NCBI GenBank assembly: GCA_021325275.1
Contig: JAJPHL010000066.1
Coordinates: forward strand, 62,001-126,000
Direction of reading: 5' to 3'
Length of the DNA: 64,000 nt
Source of the DNA: Terriglobia bacterium
Lineage (GTDB): Bacteria; Acidobacteriota; Terriglobia; JAJPHL01
In this document: piece by piece, positions 46,801 to 54,970 of the stretch
How the letters are laid out: every line of letters begins with the position of its first letter
Position numbering within the stretch: the first letter of the stretch is position 1
Position numbers and translations under genes: made by a program
Notes under the pieces: model-generated
The model's database searches: none
Seen by the model: the letters and a program-made list of their open reading frames with translations, nothing else
Told to the model about the DNA's origin: nothing

Positions 46801-49800
46801 GCAATCCGACGCAGTTAGGCGTGACGAGCGCCTTCACGCTCGTCGCGGGACAAACCGACAACACGATCGACGCGGGTTTAATGGTCGCGCCGCCGCCGTG
46901 TACGCCGGTATCGATTACGGCGAACTTCAACGGCACGGCGATCAACGCGGGCAGCTACATTTGGGTCTCCGCGGTCGCCAAGGTTCAGGGCATTCCGCCG
47001 GGAACGAATCCGACGATCAACATTACGAATGCGTCGGTCCATTCGACAAGTATCTTCGCTCCGGTTCCCAACGGCACGATCACGCTTCAGTCCGGACCGG
47101 GCGTAACCGCAGCGACAACGTTCAACACGTCGACGAACACGTGGGTGACGACGGTACCGCAACCGCTGGGGGGCAATTATTTCCTCACCGCCGTGGCGAT
47201 TCCAGTCACAACCGCGGTCGCCGGCGGCCAAAGCTTGACGTTCACGGCCAGCTACACGACGGATACTCCGGGAGTCACGGTCAACTGGCAGTTTGCGGCC
47301 GCTGTGTACACGAGCTTCACGACGAATTACACGACGCTCGGCGTGAAACCGGTGGACGATCCGAATGCCAGCAGCTACAAGAACTCCGATCACGCCGGAA
47401 CGCCCGAAAACTACAAGGGCTCGGTGACGGGCGGCGCGATGGGTGGTGGTGGATCGAACTTCACCGGCTCGCTCAGCTCCACGCTGACGTCCACGCCTTG
47501 CACCGCGGGCGGCGCGGCGCAGTGTGTACTCGGATATCCGTACACCAGCAGCAATCCGCTGACCAGCGTTGTATTCAACGAAAGCGGCGTGCTCGCGGCT
47601 TCCGATCCGTCGGTCGCCGACGCCGGCGACACCATCCGCATGTTTGCGGCGGACGAACACGCCATTCTGCTCGGCGTGCGCACCAGCGCGCTGCCGATCT
47701 CGGCGCTCACCCAGAATCCCGGACACGTTTCGCATCCCTCGGTCGGCGATCCCACGATCACCGATCCGTCGGGTCGCCCGATCTTCCCGTCGATCTTCGT
47801 GACCGACATCACGGGAGTTTCCGATAACTCGACGCACACCGATCCGACGTATCGCGCCGGTGACTGGCAGTACGGCGGCACAGCGATGCAGCCGAGCGAC
47901 ATCTTCGGGACGTGGAAGGGAGCTTCGAAGTCCGGAAGCACCTTGACCACCGACGCCGATCCCTCGCAGAACCAATGGAATCTCGGCTCGGGCAGCGATG
48001 TTCCTTCGGCCGGGTTCTCCGGTTTGACGAATCAAGGGTACGGCGCGGAAGTTCGCTGGAACGTGAATGATATTCGCGTCGGCGGACAGCCGCTGCAATT
48101 CGGCCACCAGTATCGCATTCAGTTGATGGTTCACGACGGCGATCAAAACCAGTCGGGCGGCGACGTCGGCGAAGCATGCATGTTGGTCAACATCATGTCG
48201 CCGATTCCTTCCGGCACCGGAACCATCGGCAACTTCGTGTGGAGCGATACCAACGGCAACGGCATTCAGGATGCCGGCGAGCCGGGACTCCCCGGCGTCA
48301 CCGTGCAGCTCTCCGACAGCAACGGCAACGTCGTGGGTTCGACGGTTACCGACTCCAACGGCAACTACCTGTTCACCGGACTCGCCACTGGAAACTACAC
48401 AGTGACTGCGGCGACTCCTGCCGGTTACACGCCGTCGCCTGCCGGCGTGGGCGGAAATCCCGCGATTGATTCCAACGGCAGCCCTGCGACGGTTTCGGTA
48501 ACGGCGGACAGCAGCAACGTAACGGTGGACTTCGGCTTCGTGCCGCCGCCTCCGCCGCCTTGCACGCCGGTGGCGATCAACGATAAGTTCAACGCTTCGG
48601 CGATCAACGCCGGCAATTACATTTGGTTCACGGCGACGCTGAAGCCCAGCGGCATTAAGGCCGGCCAATCGGCCACGGTGCAGTTCACCAACGGAAGTGT
48701 GCAATCGACGGCGTTCAATGTGCCATTGCCGAACGCGAAGATCACGTTCTCAGCGACGGCGACAACCGCGACGACCGTTTACGATGCGTCGTCGAACACA
48801 TACACGACGGTGGTTCCGGCCACGCTCGCCGGCAACACCTTCCTGACAGGCGTGCCGTTCCTAGTTTCCTCAAATATTCCCGGCGCGCTCAACAATGTGT
48901 CGATGACCGGCAGTTTCACCACCGATACCACGGGTGTCAACGTGAGTTGGCAATGGGAAGCTGCGGTTTACAGTACGTTCAACAGCAATCCGAGCGCACT
49001 GGGCATCAAGCCGGTGGATGATCCGCATGCCAGCACCTATCAGAACAACGATCACGCGGGCACACCGGAGAATTATCGCGCCAACGGCGTGAGCGGCGCG
49101 ACGGGCGGCGGTGGACCGGGCGATATCGGCGCGGCTTCGCCGGGACAGAACACCACTCCGTGCGTGGTGACGATCGCGAACACCGGATCGTGCGTGCTCG
49201 GGTATCCGTTCTCGAGCAGCAATCCGCTGACGAGCGTGGTCTTCAATGAAAGCACCGTGCTCGATTGGGTCGATCCGTCGCAAGCCACCATGAACGACAC
49301 GATCCGCCTCTTCGCAGCGGATGAACACGCGATCCTGCTCGGCGTGCACAACAACAATCTGAGCGTTTCGGCGCTGCCGGCGAATCCGGGCCACGTGACT
49401 TCTCCGTCGATCGGCGATCCTTCGGTCACCGATCCATCGGGACGCCCGATCTTCCCGTCGTTGTTCATCACCGACATCACGGGACTCACCGACAACGCGT
49501 CGCACACTGATCCAACGTATCGCGCCGGTGACTGGCAGTTCGGCGGAGCGCCGCAAGCTCCGAACGATATCTTCGGAACGTGGAAAGGCGCTTCGGTTTC
49601 CGGAACTACCATCACCACCGACGCCGATCCGACGACCAAGAACAACTGGACGCTCGGCACGGGCAGCGACACGCCTTCGGTCGGATTCTCGGGTCTGACC
49701 AACGAGGGCTACGGCGCGGAAGTTCGCTGGAACGTGAACAACTTGCTGTTCAACGGCCAGCCGTTGCAGCCGGGTCACACCTATCGCATCCAGTTGATGG

Positions 49801-49871
49801 TGCACGACGGCGATCAGAACAAGTCGGGCGGCGACGTCGGCCAGGCTTGCGCGACGGTGACGATCCACTAA
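43851..49871 (+). CDS. Very large secreted SdrD-B-repeat surface protein (2006 aa)
   Basis: Signal peptide and N-terminal domain match the preceding paralogue. Seven SdrD B-like repeats begin near residues 198, 324, 441, 562, 676, 789 and 902 (IGDFVW.DLN.NGIQDAGEPGI). A module of about 435 residues follows (1015-1451: TPVSITANFNGTAINAGSYIWV, KPVDDPN, DHAGTPENYKG, MFAADEHAILLGV, DPTYRAGDWQYGG, YRIQLMVHDGDQNQSGGDVG), then an eighth SdrD-B repeat near 1458 and a second copy of the module (1569-2006), which ends the protein. A proline run (PPPPPP) precedes the second module. The repeats probably bind calcium and stiffen a long surface fibre. No anchor or sorting tail is visible. Confidence 0.85.
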   Translation: MRKSFVLGSLVLLVGIATTVSASLLGVSPGFPNFSFRNATTTQTYDPGTQTFSANSILNSLAFFLGDSQPVSPAGSDPLPTVAISIQVDNSGNLTGAPTSRDIVIRGTITDPSTSQTYTGDLLTGSVKGFGFQLVNGTTSVFDFDFGVTGGTMASYFAGQDIAVVLNSEASTFTNSFAVAFNGHTKGNIGPIPNTCTGSIGDFVWRDLNLNGIQDSGEPGIDGVKVQLKNSGGSVLQTTMTGVGPANQHGYYQFTGVCAGSYTVVVDSTTLPAGVTPTASFQGNDPTVDSNGSPASVTLATNSSSDQTIDFGYFGSNSQTGNGTIGDFVWNDLNGNGIQDAGEPGIAGVTVNLYDSTGTNQLATTVTGPNGNYAFTGLNAGTYVVKIDATTLPAGFVASPSLQGGNTATDSNGSPATVTLSTNTSTDNTIDFGYIGPGTGSIGDFVWHDMNQNGIQDAGEPGIDGVTVTLKDSLGNVVGTAVTGLGPSNQHGYYQFTGLHAGTYMVSVTMGVPAGWTPTITNAPGSTTANDSNSQPAIVTLSTSTSSDQTIDFGYNAPCTGSIGDFVWSDLNGNGIQDAGEPGIDGVTLNLRKLSDNSIITTTTTSGGGLYSFGGVCPGSYKVEVITPNGYVPTIVNAPGSTTANDSNPNPSTVTLPEDNSTDTTIDFGFQPRNAAIGDFVWKDLNGNGIQDAGEPGIPGVTVNISGPGGFTASTTTDANGAYHFTGLAPGSYTVTFVAPTGYVFSPQFQGSNTAVDSNANASGVTPAVTLAAGQTDNTIDAGLYQPGAIGDFVWNDLNDNGVQDSGEPGIGGVTVTLMHGSTVIATTTTATDGSYHFTNVAPGTYTVNFTAPSGYVFSPQFQGGNTATDSNPNASGVATVTIVSGQTDNTIDAGLFQPPAAVGDFVWNDLNGNGIQDAGEPGLQGVQVNLYNGTSLIATTTSDANGAYHFTGLAPGTYTVQFIAPNGYVFSPSLQGSNRAVDSNPTQLGVTSAFTLVAGQTDNTIDAGLMVAPPPCTPVSITANFNGTAINAGSYIWVSAVAKVQGIPPGTNPTINITNASVHSTSIFAPVPNGTITLQSGPGVTAATTFNTSTNTWVTTVPQPLGGNYFLTAVAIPVTTAVAGGQSLTFTASYTTDTPGVTVNWQFAAAVYTSFTTNYTTLGVKPVDDPNASSYKNSDHAGTPENYKGSVTGGAMGGGGSNFTGSLSSTLTSTPCTAGGAAQCVLGYPYTSSNPLTSVVFNESGVLAASDPSVADAGDTIRMFAADEHAILLGVRTSALPISALTQNPGHVSHPSVGDPTITDPSGRPIFPSIFVTDITGVSDNSTHTDPTYRAGDWQYGGTAMQPSDIFGTWKGASKSGSTLTTDADPSQNQWNLGSGSDVPSAGFSGLTNQGYGAEVRWNVNDIRVGGQPLQFGHQYRIQLMVHDGDQNQSGGDVGEACMLVNIMSPIPSGTGTIGNFVWSDTNGNGIQDAGEPGLPGVTVQLSDSNGNVVGSTVTDSNGNYLFTGLATGNYTVTAATPAGYTPSPAGVGGNPAIDSNGSPATVSVTADSSNVTVDFGFVPPPPPPCTPVAINDKFNASAINAGNYIWFTATLKPSGIKAGQSATVQFTNGSVQSTAFNVPLPNAKITFSATATTATTVYDASSNTYTTVVPATLAGNTFLTGVPFLVSSNIPGALNNVSMTGSFTTDTTGVNVSWQWEAAVYSTFNSNPSALGIKPVDDPHASTYQNNDHAGTPENYRANGVSGATGGGGPGDIGAASPGQNTTPCVVTIANTGSCVLGYPFSSSNPLTSVVFNESTVLDWVDPSQATMNDTIRLFAADEHAILLGVHNNNLSVSALPANPGHVTSPSIGDPSVTDPSGRPIFPSLFITDITGLTDNASHTDPTYRAGDWQFGGAPQAPNDIFGTWKGASVSGTTITTDADPTTKNNWTLGTGSDTPSVGFSGLTNEGYGAEVRWNVNNLLFNGQPLQPGHTYRIQLMVHDGDQNKSGGDVGQACATVTIH

Positions 49872-49910
49872 GATGCGCTAGCGCAGTTGGAAGTAAGCTA
49901 GCATTGCCAG

Positions 49911-50831
49911 GTGGGCTCGCCGTTTGCGGTAGAGGTCTCGAACGTTCAATGTAGTTTCGGCGGCATTCGCGCGATCGATGGATTGTCGCTGCGAATCGCC
50001 GCCGGAACCGTCGTCGGCATCGTGGGAGCCAATGGCGCCGGCAAAACCACCCTCATCGACATGATCTGCGGTCTCGTGCGTCCGCAGCACGGGACCATTC
50101 TGGTGATGGGCCAGAACGCGGCGGCTGCAGGACCGGCGTTACGCGCGCGCATCGGCGTGTTGCCGCAAGAAACCGCTCTGTACGACGAGGTTTCCGCCCG
50201 CCAGAATCTCGATTTCGCAGCGTCGCTATACGCCGTTCCTCGCGCCGCCGCGCGGATCGACGAAGTGCTCCTCCTCGTGGGACTCCTCGAGCGCCAGCAC
50301 GACGTGGTGCGCACATTTTCCGGCGGCATGCAGCGCCGCTTGGCGATCGCGCGCGCCCTGCTGCACGATCCGCCGCTGCTGATCCTCGACGAGCCTACGG
50401 TCGGCGTGGACTTAGAAGCTCGCCATCAGATTTGGTCTCATGTCCGGTCGCTGCGCGCCGCCGGGCGTACGGTGGTTCTCACCACAAACTATCTCGACGA
50501 AGCCGAGGCGCTCTGTGATCGCGTGGCAATCCTGCGCGCCGGCAGGCTGTTGGCGGAAGATACGCCCGCCGCGCTCACCGCGCGCACCGGGCGTTGTCTC
50601 GAAATCGAGTGCTCCCCGGAAAGCTCCGGCGTAGCGCGCGAAACACTGGAGCGTCACAAGGGCGTGCTGCGCGTGGAGTCCGGCGATTTCGGCCTTCGCG
50701 CCTATCTCGGCGCTACCGTGAATCCCGAAGACGTGGTCCACGACCTGCGTGCGGTGTGCACGCTCGCCGCGTTTCGCACACGCTCTCCCGACTTGGCGGA
50801 AGTTTTCCGCTCACTGACAACCCCACAATGA
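49911..50831 (+). CDS. ABC transporter ATP-binding protein
   Basis: The 306-residue protein has Walker A GANGAGKTT near 39, signature FSGGMQRRLAIARAL near 136, Walker B LLILDEPTVGVD near 157 and a DRA-type C-terminal extension of about 80 residues. The H-loop position reads TTNYLDEAEAL: the usual His is Asn (residue about 193). Relatives of this export class often carry His or Gln there. GTG 49911 is the start; TAGCAT lies 7 bases before it and no Shine-Dalgarno is clear. Its stop overlaps the next gene (ATGA). It drives the two permeases that follow. Confidence 0.88.
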   Translation: MGSPFAVEVSNVQCSFGGIRAIDGLSLRIAAGTVVGIVGANGAGKTTLIDMICGLVRPQHGTILVMGQNAAAAGPALRARIGVLPQETALYDEVSARQNLDFAASLYAVPRAAARIDEVLLLVGLLERQHDVVRTFSGGMQRRLAIARALLHDPPLLILDEPTVGVDLEARHQIWSHVRSLRAAGRTVVLTTNYLDEAEALCDRVAILRAGRLLAEDTPAALTARTGRCLEIECSPESSGVARETLERHKGVLRVESGDFGLRAYLGATVNPEDVVHDLRAVCTLAAFRTRSPDLAEVFRSLTTPQ

Positions 50832-51925
50832 ACGCGCACGTCTTCGTGGCCAGCGCCAAGTTGGAACTCGCGCATCTCAATCGCAATCGCGCGTTTGTGG
50901 CGCTGACCGTGCTGGCGGCAGTCAGTTTTCTCGTGATGGTGAGCCTCTTCGGCCTCACCGGATCGTACGCGCCGACGGCCTTGATCGATCTCGACGGCGG
51001 ACCGTATTCGGAAAGCCTGATTCAATCGCTCGAAGGCGCGCATCATTCGTTTCGTCTGCTGCCGATGAGCGCGGCCGACGCGCAAGGCGCGCTGCGCGCC
51101 GGACGACTCGTCGCCATCGTCACGATTCCGCAAGGATTCAGCGCCCAAGTCGAGCGCGGCGCCACCGTGGCGATCAACGTGGAAATCGATAACGTGAACA
51201 TCGATCTCACCAACGACGTGCAGCGCGCACTTCCCGCCGCCATCGCCGACTTCGGACGCGCCAATCGATTTCCCGGCGTGCGCGTGCACATGGCGGAACA
51301 CGACGTGTGGCCGCGGGACACCGCGTATATTCCGTACTTGGCCGTCAGCGCGCTGGCGCTCGACGCCATGATGATCGCGGGAATCTTGGGCGCGCTGGCA
51401 ACAGCGCGCGAGTGGGAACGCAAGAGCGTGAAGTTGCTGCGGCTCGCGCCGGCACCGGCGGGCGCGGTGCTCGGTGGAAAACTGGCGGTCGCGGGAGGCG
51501 TGGCTTTTGCGGCGCTCGCTGTGACGGTCGCCGCGATCGTGGCGATTTTCGGCGTGCTTCCCGTGTCGTTTGTCGCGACGCTCGCCACGCTCGCCGCATG
51601 TGTCGCGATTTTTACGTGCTTCGGCGCGTGGCTCGGCGCGTTGTTGAAGCGCACGCTCGCCGTCGCGCCGTTGCTCTTCGGATTGGTGATGCCGTTCTAC
51701 ATCGATTCGGGCGCGCTCGAGCCGACGCGCTTCGATGGCGATCGCATTTGGCTCATTGCGCATGCGTCGCCGGTGTACTACGCGGTCGGCGTGCTCGAAT
51801 GGGCGTATCACGGCTTGCACGTGACGCCCGAGCCGGTCTACGTCGATCTGCTGGTGCTCGTCGCGATGGCAGGTGTTTGCGTGGCACTCACGCTCGGAAG
51901 TTTTGCTCGCGGAGGCCAACGATGA
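50828..51925 (+). CDS. ABC-2 type permease
   Basis: The 365-residue protein has one N-terminal membrane helix (about 24-43), a periplasmic domain (TALIDLDGGPYSESLIQSLEGAHHSF, LVAIVTIPQGFSAQVERG, NVEIDNVNIDLTNDV) and five C-terminal membrane segments from about 175, with TAREWERKSVKLLRLAPAPAG, as in ABC-2 exporters related to YhhJ/YbhR. ATG 50828 overlaps the ATPase stop by four bases; longer frames upstream have no homology. It pairs with the next permease. Confidence 0.85.
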   Translation: MNAHVFVASAKLELAHLNRNRAFVALTVLAAVSFLVMVSLFGLTGSYAPTALIDLDGGPYSESLIQSLEGAHHSFRLLPMSAADAQGALRAGRLVAIVTIPQGFSAQVERGATVAINVEIDNVNIDLTNDVQRALPAAIADFGRANRFPGVRVHMAEHDVWPRDTAYIPYLAVSALALDAMMIAGILGALATAREWERKSVKLLRLAPAPAGAVLGGKLAVAGGVAFAALAVTVAAIVAIFGVLPVSFVATLATLAACVAIFTCFGAWLGALLKRTLAVAPLLFGLVMPFYIDSGALEPTRFDGDRIWLIAHASPVYYAVGVLEWAYHGLHVTPEPVYVDLLVLVAMAGVCVALTLGSFARGGQR

Positions 51926-53067
51926 TTCGGGCCATCTGGGGAATGGCGCGCAACGACATCGCCGTGTGGCTGCGCTCGCCCGCGGCGATCGCCGCGGCGC
52001 TGCTGCCCGCGCTGGGCATGGGGATTCTCGTCGCCGTGCTGACCAATTCCGTGGGACAACAGCCCGTCGCGCTGGTCGTCGAAGGCCAAGGACGTTTGAC
52101 CAAGCGCATCGCCAAAATTATTCGCGCCGATTCGGAGGCATATCTCTTAACCGAAATGAACGCGGCTGAGGCCGAACGCGCCATCGGCGAGCAACGTGTC
52201 GCGGCGATCATCGTGGTCCCCACGGATTTCGATGACGCAGCCGCGTACGGAAACGCCGCCATCGACTTGTACCTCAATAATGTCGATATCGATCTCGCCG
52301 ACGACCTTCGCCGCAGCGTCACGCGATCGGCGGCGGAGTTTGATGCGCCGCAACTCGGACTCCTCGGCGAATTGCACGGACCGTCCGAGAATTTGCTGCT
52401 GCCGAATCCCTATCGCGTGGCCATTTCCGAGCGCGATCTGCGCGAGACCAACGTATCGTTCTTGCAGTATCAGGTGATCCCGATTGTCGTGTTGATTGTG
52501 GTGAGCGCCGGCCTGCTCGGCACCGCGCTTTTGACGGCGCGCGATTTCGAACGCGGCACAGCGAAGCTGCTGATCTTGAGTCCCGCGGGCCATCTGCCGA
52601 TCGTCTTCGGGCGATTGCTCGGCGGCACGATGATCACGCTGGGTTTGGTCGCGCCCCTGGTGGCGGTCGGATTCATGGCGCGGTTCATGCCGCCGATTCC
52701 GTCGTGGCAACACGGCGCGGCGCTCGCCGCGTTGCTCGTCGCGGTGACGCTCACGTCGGTGGGATTGGGCGCCTTGCTCGGCATCGCCATTCGCAACGAT
52801 CGCCTCGTGACGATGGCGGGCCTCAACGCGGCCGTGTATTTGTTTTTTCTCGGCGGCGGATTCACCACCGTGGCGTTTCTCCCGCCGTGGATTCAGACGG
52901 CGAGCCGGGCGCTGCCGACAAGTTACGCGATCGAAGGATTGCGCCAAGCTTTGTTCTATCCTGATCTCGTGGGTTTTGCGCACAACCTTTCGGCGATCGC
53001 GGCATTCGGCGTGGCGTCCATCACGTTGGCCGCCGCACTACTCGCGCGCGCGTGGAGGCGGGCATGA
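51922..53067 (+). CDS. ABC-2 type permease
   Basis: The 381-residue protein has the same plan as its neighbour: one N-terminal helix, a periplasmic part (PVALVVEGQGRLTKRIAKII, VAAIIVVPTDFDDAAAYGNAAIDLYLNNVDIDLADDL) and a C-terminal group of membrane helices with TARDFERGTAKLLILSPAGHLPI. The two permeases share a NVDIDL/NVNIDL motif, so they arose by duplication and likely form a heterodimer. ATG 51922 overlaps the previous stop (ATGA). GGAGG lies just before it. Confidence 0.86.
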   Translation: MIRAIWGMARNDIAVWLRSPAAIAAALLPALGMGILVAVLTNSVGQQPVALVVEGQGRLTKRIAKIIRADSEAYLLTEMNAAEAERAIGEQRVAAIIVVPTDFDDAAAYGNAAIDLYLNNVDIDLADDLRRSVTRSAAEFDAPQLGLLGELHGPSENLLLPNPYRVAISERDLRETNVSFLQYQVIPIVVLIVVSAGLLGTALLTARDFERGTAKLLILSPAGHLPIVFGRLLGGTMITLGLVAPLVAVGFMARFMPPIPSWQHGAALAALLVAVTLTSVGLGALLGIAIRNDRLVTMAGLNAAVYLFFLGGGFTTVAFLPPWIQTASRALPTSYAIEGLRQALFYPDLVGFAHNLSAIAAFGVASITLAAALLARAWRRA

Positions 53068-53753
53068 GAAACTCCGCATTGCTCATCGCGCTGCTGTTTC
53101 TCGCGGGATGCAACGACGATCCTGCGCGCTCGGTGAAGATCGCGCCGCGCCCATCACAACCCGCGCCGTCTGTGCGACCCGAGCCCACCCCGCCAACTCT
53201 CGCCGCGCCCCAACTGCCGCAACCAAAAGCAACACGCGCTGCGGCAGCGAAGCCGCCCGCGACTTCAGCCAATCTTTTCCCAGAGTATTGCCCGATTCCC
53301 GCCGAAGAATCGCCTGGAGGGCCGAGCAGCCTCGTGGCAAAAGGCGCTTGCGAATTCGAGCATCACTCGACCGCGAGCTGCGAGCCGATCGGAGACGATT
53401 TTCTGGTCGGCCTCACGCGACCAGCCAAAGGCGGCGGATCGCTCGTCGCTTTCCTGAACGTCGAGCAGTACAAGGGACCCGGAAACTACGAGAACGCTCA
53501 ACTCTTTGTCGCGGTACAGAGTGGAAAAACGATTCACCGCTGGTCGAGCGAAACGGTTAGCGCCGTGGTCGGCGCCGGCGAAGCGTTCGTCGCGCTTCCC
53601 TCCACACGGTTGGATCTCGAACCAACGCTCGTCGATTGCTCCACGCTGATCTCGCCGTCGTCGAACTATCTCTATCAGTGTGCCGGACGTGGGGAAGTCC
53701 TGAAAGCTGCGCCGGAAGTCGTTTCCGGCAAGTTGCAGTGCGCGGGAAAATAA
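53064..53753 (+). CDS. Lipoprotein of the ABC operon
   Basis: The 229-residue protein has a lipoprotein signal MRNSALLIALLFLAGC (lipobox LAGC, acceptor Cys16), then a Pro/Ala-rich linker (about 20-75) and a globular part with six Cys (for example YCPIPAEESPGG, GACEFEHHS, SCEPIGDDFLVGL, LVDCSTLIS, YQCAGRG), suggesting disulfide bonds. Function not recognised. GGAGG lies 5 bases before ATG 53064, which overlaps the previous stop. As the fourth gene of the operon it could be the periplasmic partner of the exporter. Confidence 0.75.
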   Translation: MRNSALLIALLFLAGCNDDPARSVKIAPRPSQPAPSVRPEPTPPTLAAPQLPQPKATRAAAAKPPATSANLFPEYCPIPAEESPGGPSSLVAKGACEFEHHSTASCEPIGDDFLVGLTRPAKGGGSLVAFLNVEQYKGPGNYENAQLFVAVQSGKTIHRWSSETVSAVVGAGEAFVALPSTRLDLEPTLVDCSTLISPSSNYLYQCAGRGEVLKAAPEVVSGKLQCAGK

Positions 53754-53756
53754 TCG

Positions 53757-54887
53757 TCAAGCCTTCCCGCCGCGCGACTTCAAGAAACTCACCATGCCCT
53801 CCTGCTTCGCGCCTTGCGCCATCGCCAGCGGTGTGACGGTCGCGCCATTCGTGACGCCCGCGGCGTTCACGTCCGCGCCGTGCGACAGCAACACCTCCGC
53901 AAGTTCCACGTATCCCTTGCGCGCGGCGATGTGCAAGGTCGTAATGCCGAACGCCTTGGCATGGACGCTGGCACCCGCGCGCAATAAATCGTCGGCGATC
54001 TCGGCGTGCTGCTCGCCATACGCCGTGTATGACATCAGCGGCAGATCGTGCGCGCCGCGTTCGCGGATGCACGCGGGATCGCCGCCAACCAGCGCGGTCA
54101 CGCGGTCGCGCAGACCCAACAACGTCGCGGTGCATGTGGAAACCGGCGCGCCCGCGTCGGCCAGGAATCGCGCCAGCGCCGTTGTGCCGGTGTGCGCCGC
54201 CGCTTCGATCGCGAGTTCATCCCAAGTGGCGCGCGCGGCCAGCATTCCGGGAGCCAACTTGAACAAATGCTTCACGCGCTCGGTGTCAAAATGCGAGAGC
54301 CGCACGAATTCGTTGATGAAATCCTGCGGCAGTCCGTCGATGTTCGCGGGCACAAACGGTTTGCCTTGGGCGTCGAGGCTCAATCGCTTTCCGAAGTAGA
54401 CCACTTCGGTTTTCACGCCTGCCCCGATCGCCCCGCGATGCACGAGCAGTTCCACGACATCGAAATAGCCGCGCGCCGCGGCCAATTCCACGGCGGTCTT
54501 CCCGTCCCCGCGCTTGGCGTTTGGATCGGATGCGTTCATCACCAACGCCGTTGTCATGTCGAGGGCTGCTTTGCGGTCGGGATACTGGACAGCGGCGATC
54601 AACGGGCTCTCGGGACCAGCGCTCAGGTCCGCGCCTTTCTGCGTGAGGAAGAAAATCATGTCGCTGTGGCCGCCTTCAACCGCGTAATGCAAGGCGGTCT
54701 TCCCTTCTGCCGATCGGAGCTTCGCGATGGCCGGATTCTCGGCGGCGAACTTAGTCGCAGCCGGTATGTTGCCTTGAAGCGCTGCCTGGAAGATGTCCGC
54801 GGGTGGAAGCGTCGCGGGTTGAGCCTGTGAAAGCGCGGGCAATTGGGTAGCAGCGAGTAACGAAACGAACGTTCGGCGGTTTGTCAT
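53757..54887 (-). CDS. Secreted ankyrin-repeat protein
   Basis: The 376-residue protein has a leader MTNRRTFVSLLAATQLPALSQAQ (twin Arg, Tat-like). Ankyrin repeats are visible at about 60-90 (EGKTALHYAVEGGHSDMIFFLTQKGAD), 125-155 (DGKTAVELAAARGYFDVVELLVHRGA) and 285-350 (FGITTLHIAARKGYVELAEVLLSHGADVNA). It probably binds another protein in the periplasm. ATG 54887 was preferred to a TTG two codons upstream. It is convergent with the ABC-operon lipoprotein gene (3 bp between stops) and divergent from the CadC-TPR gene at 54971. Confidence 0.83.
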   Translation of the reverse strand: MTNRRTFVSLLAATQLPALSQAQPATLPPADIFQAALQGNIPAATKFAAENPAIAKLRSAEGKTALHYAVEGGHSDMIFFLTQKGADLSAGPESPLIAAVQYPDRKAALDMTTALVMNASDPNAKRGDGKTAVELAAARGYFDVVELLVHRGAIGAGVKTEVVYFGKRLSLDAQGKPFVPANIDGLPQDFINEFVRLSHFDTERVKHLFKLAPGMLAARATWDELAIEAAAHTGTTALARFLADAGAPVSTCTATLLGLRDRVTALVGGDPACIRERGAHDLPLMSYTAYGEQHAEIADDLLRAGASVHAKAFGITTLHIAARKGYVELAEVLLSHGADVNAAGVTNGATVTPLAMAQGAKQEGMVSFLKSRGGKA

Positions 54888-54970
54888 GCCCAATTCTCGC
54901 TGCGGCTAGGGGTCAATGAGTAGGCAGCGTGATGTTATTTTCATGTTATCGAGGGATAAAATAGGCCCTA

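Noticed and set aside
44440-46900. The regularly spaced repeats as a CRISPR array
   Set aside because: They are degenerate coding repeats of about 340-350 bp encoding SdrD-B domains; CRISPR repeats are short and near identical, and no cas genes are present.
46878-48704. A 608-codon minus-strand frame opposite the large SdrD-B gene
   Set aside because: It is an Arg/His-rich antisense shadow of repeated coding DNA without motifs or a start site.
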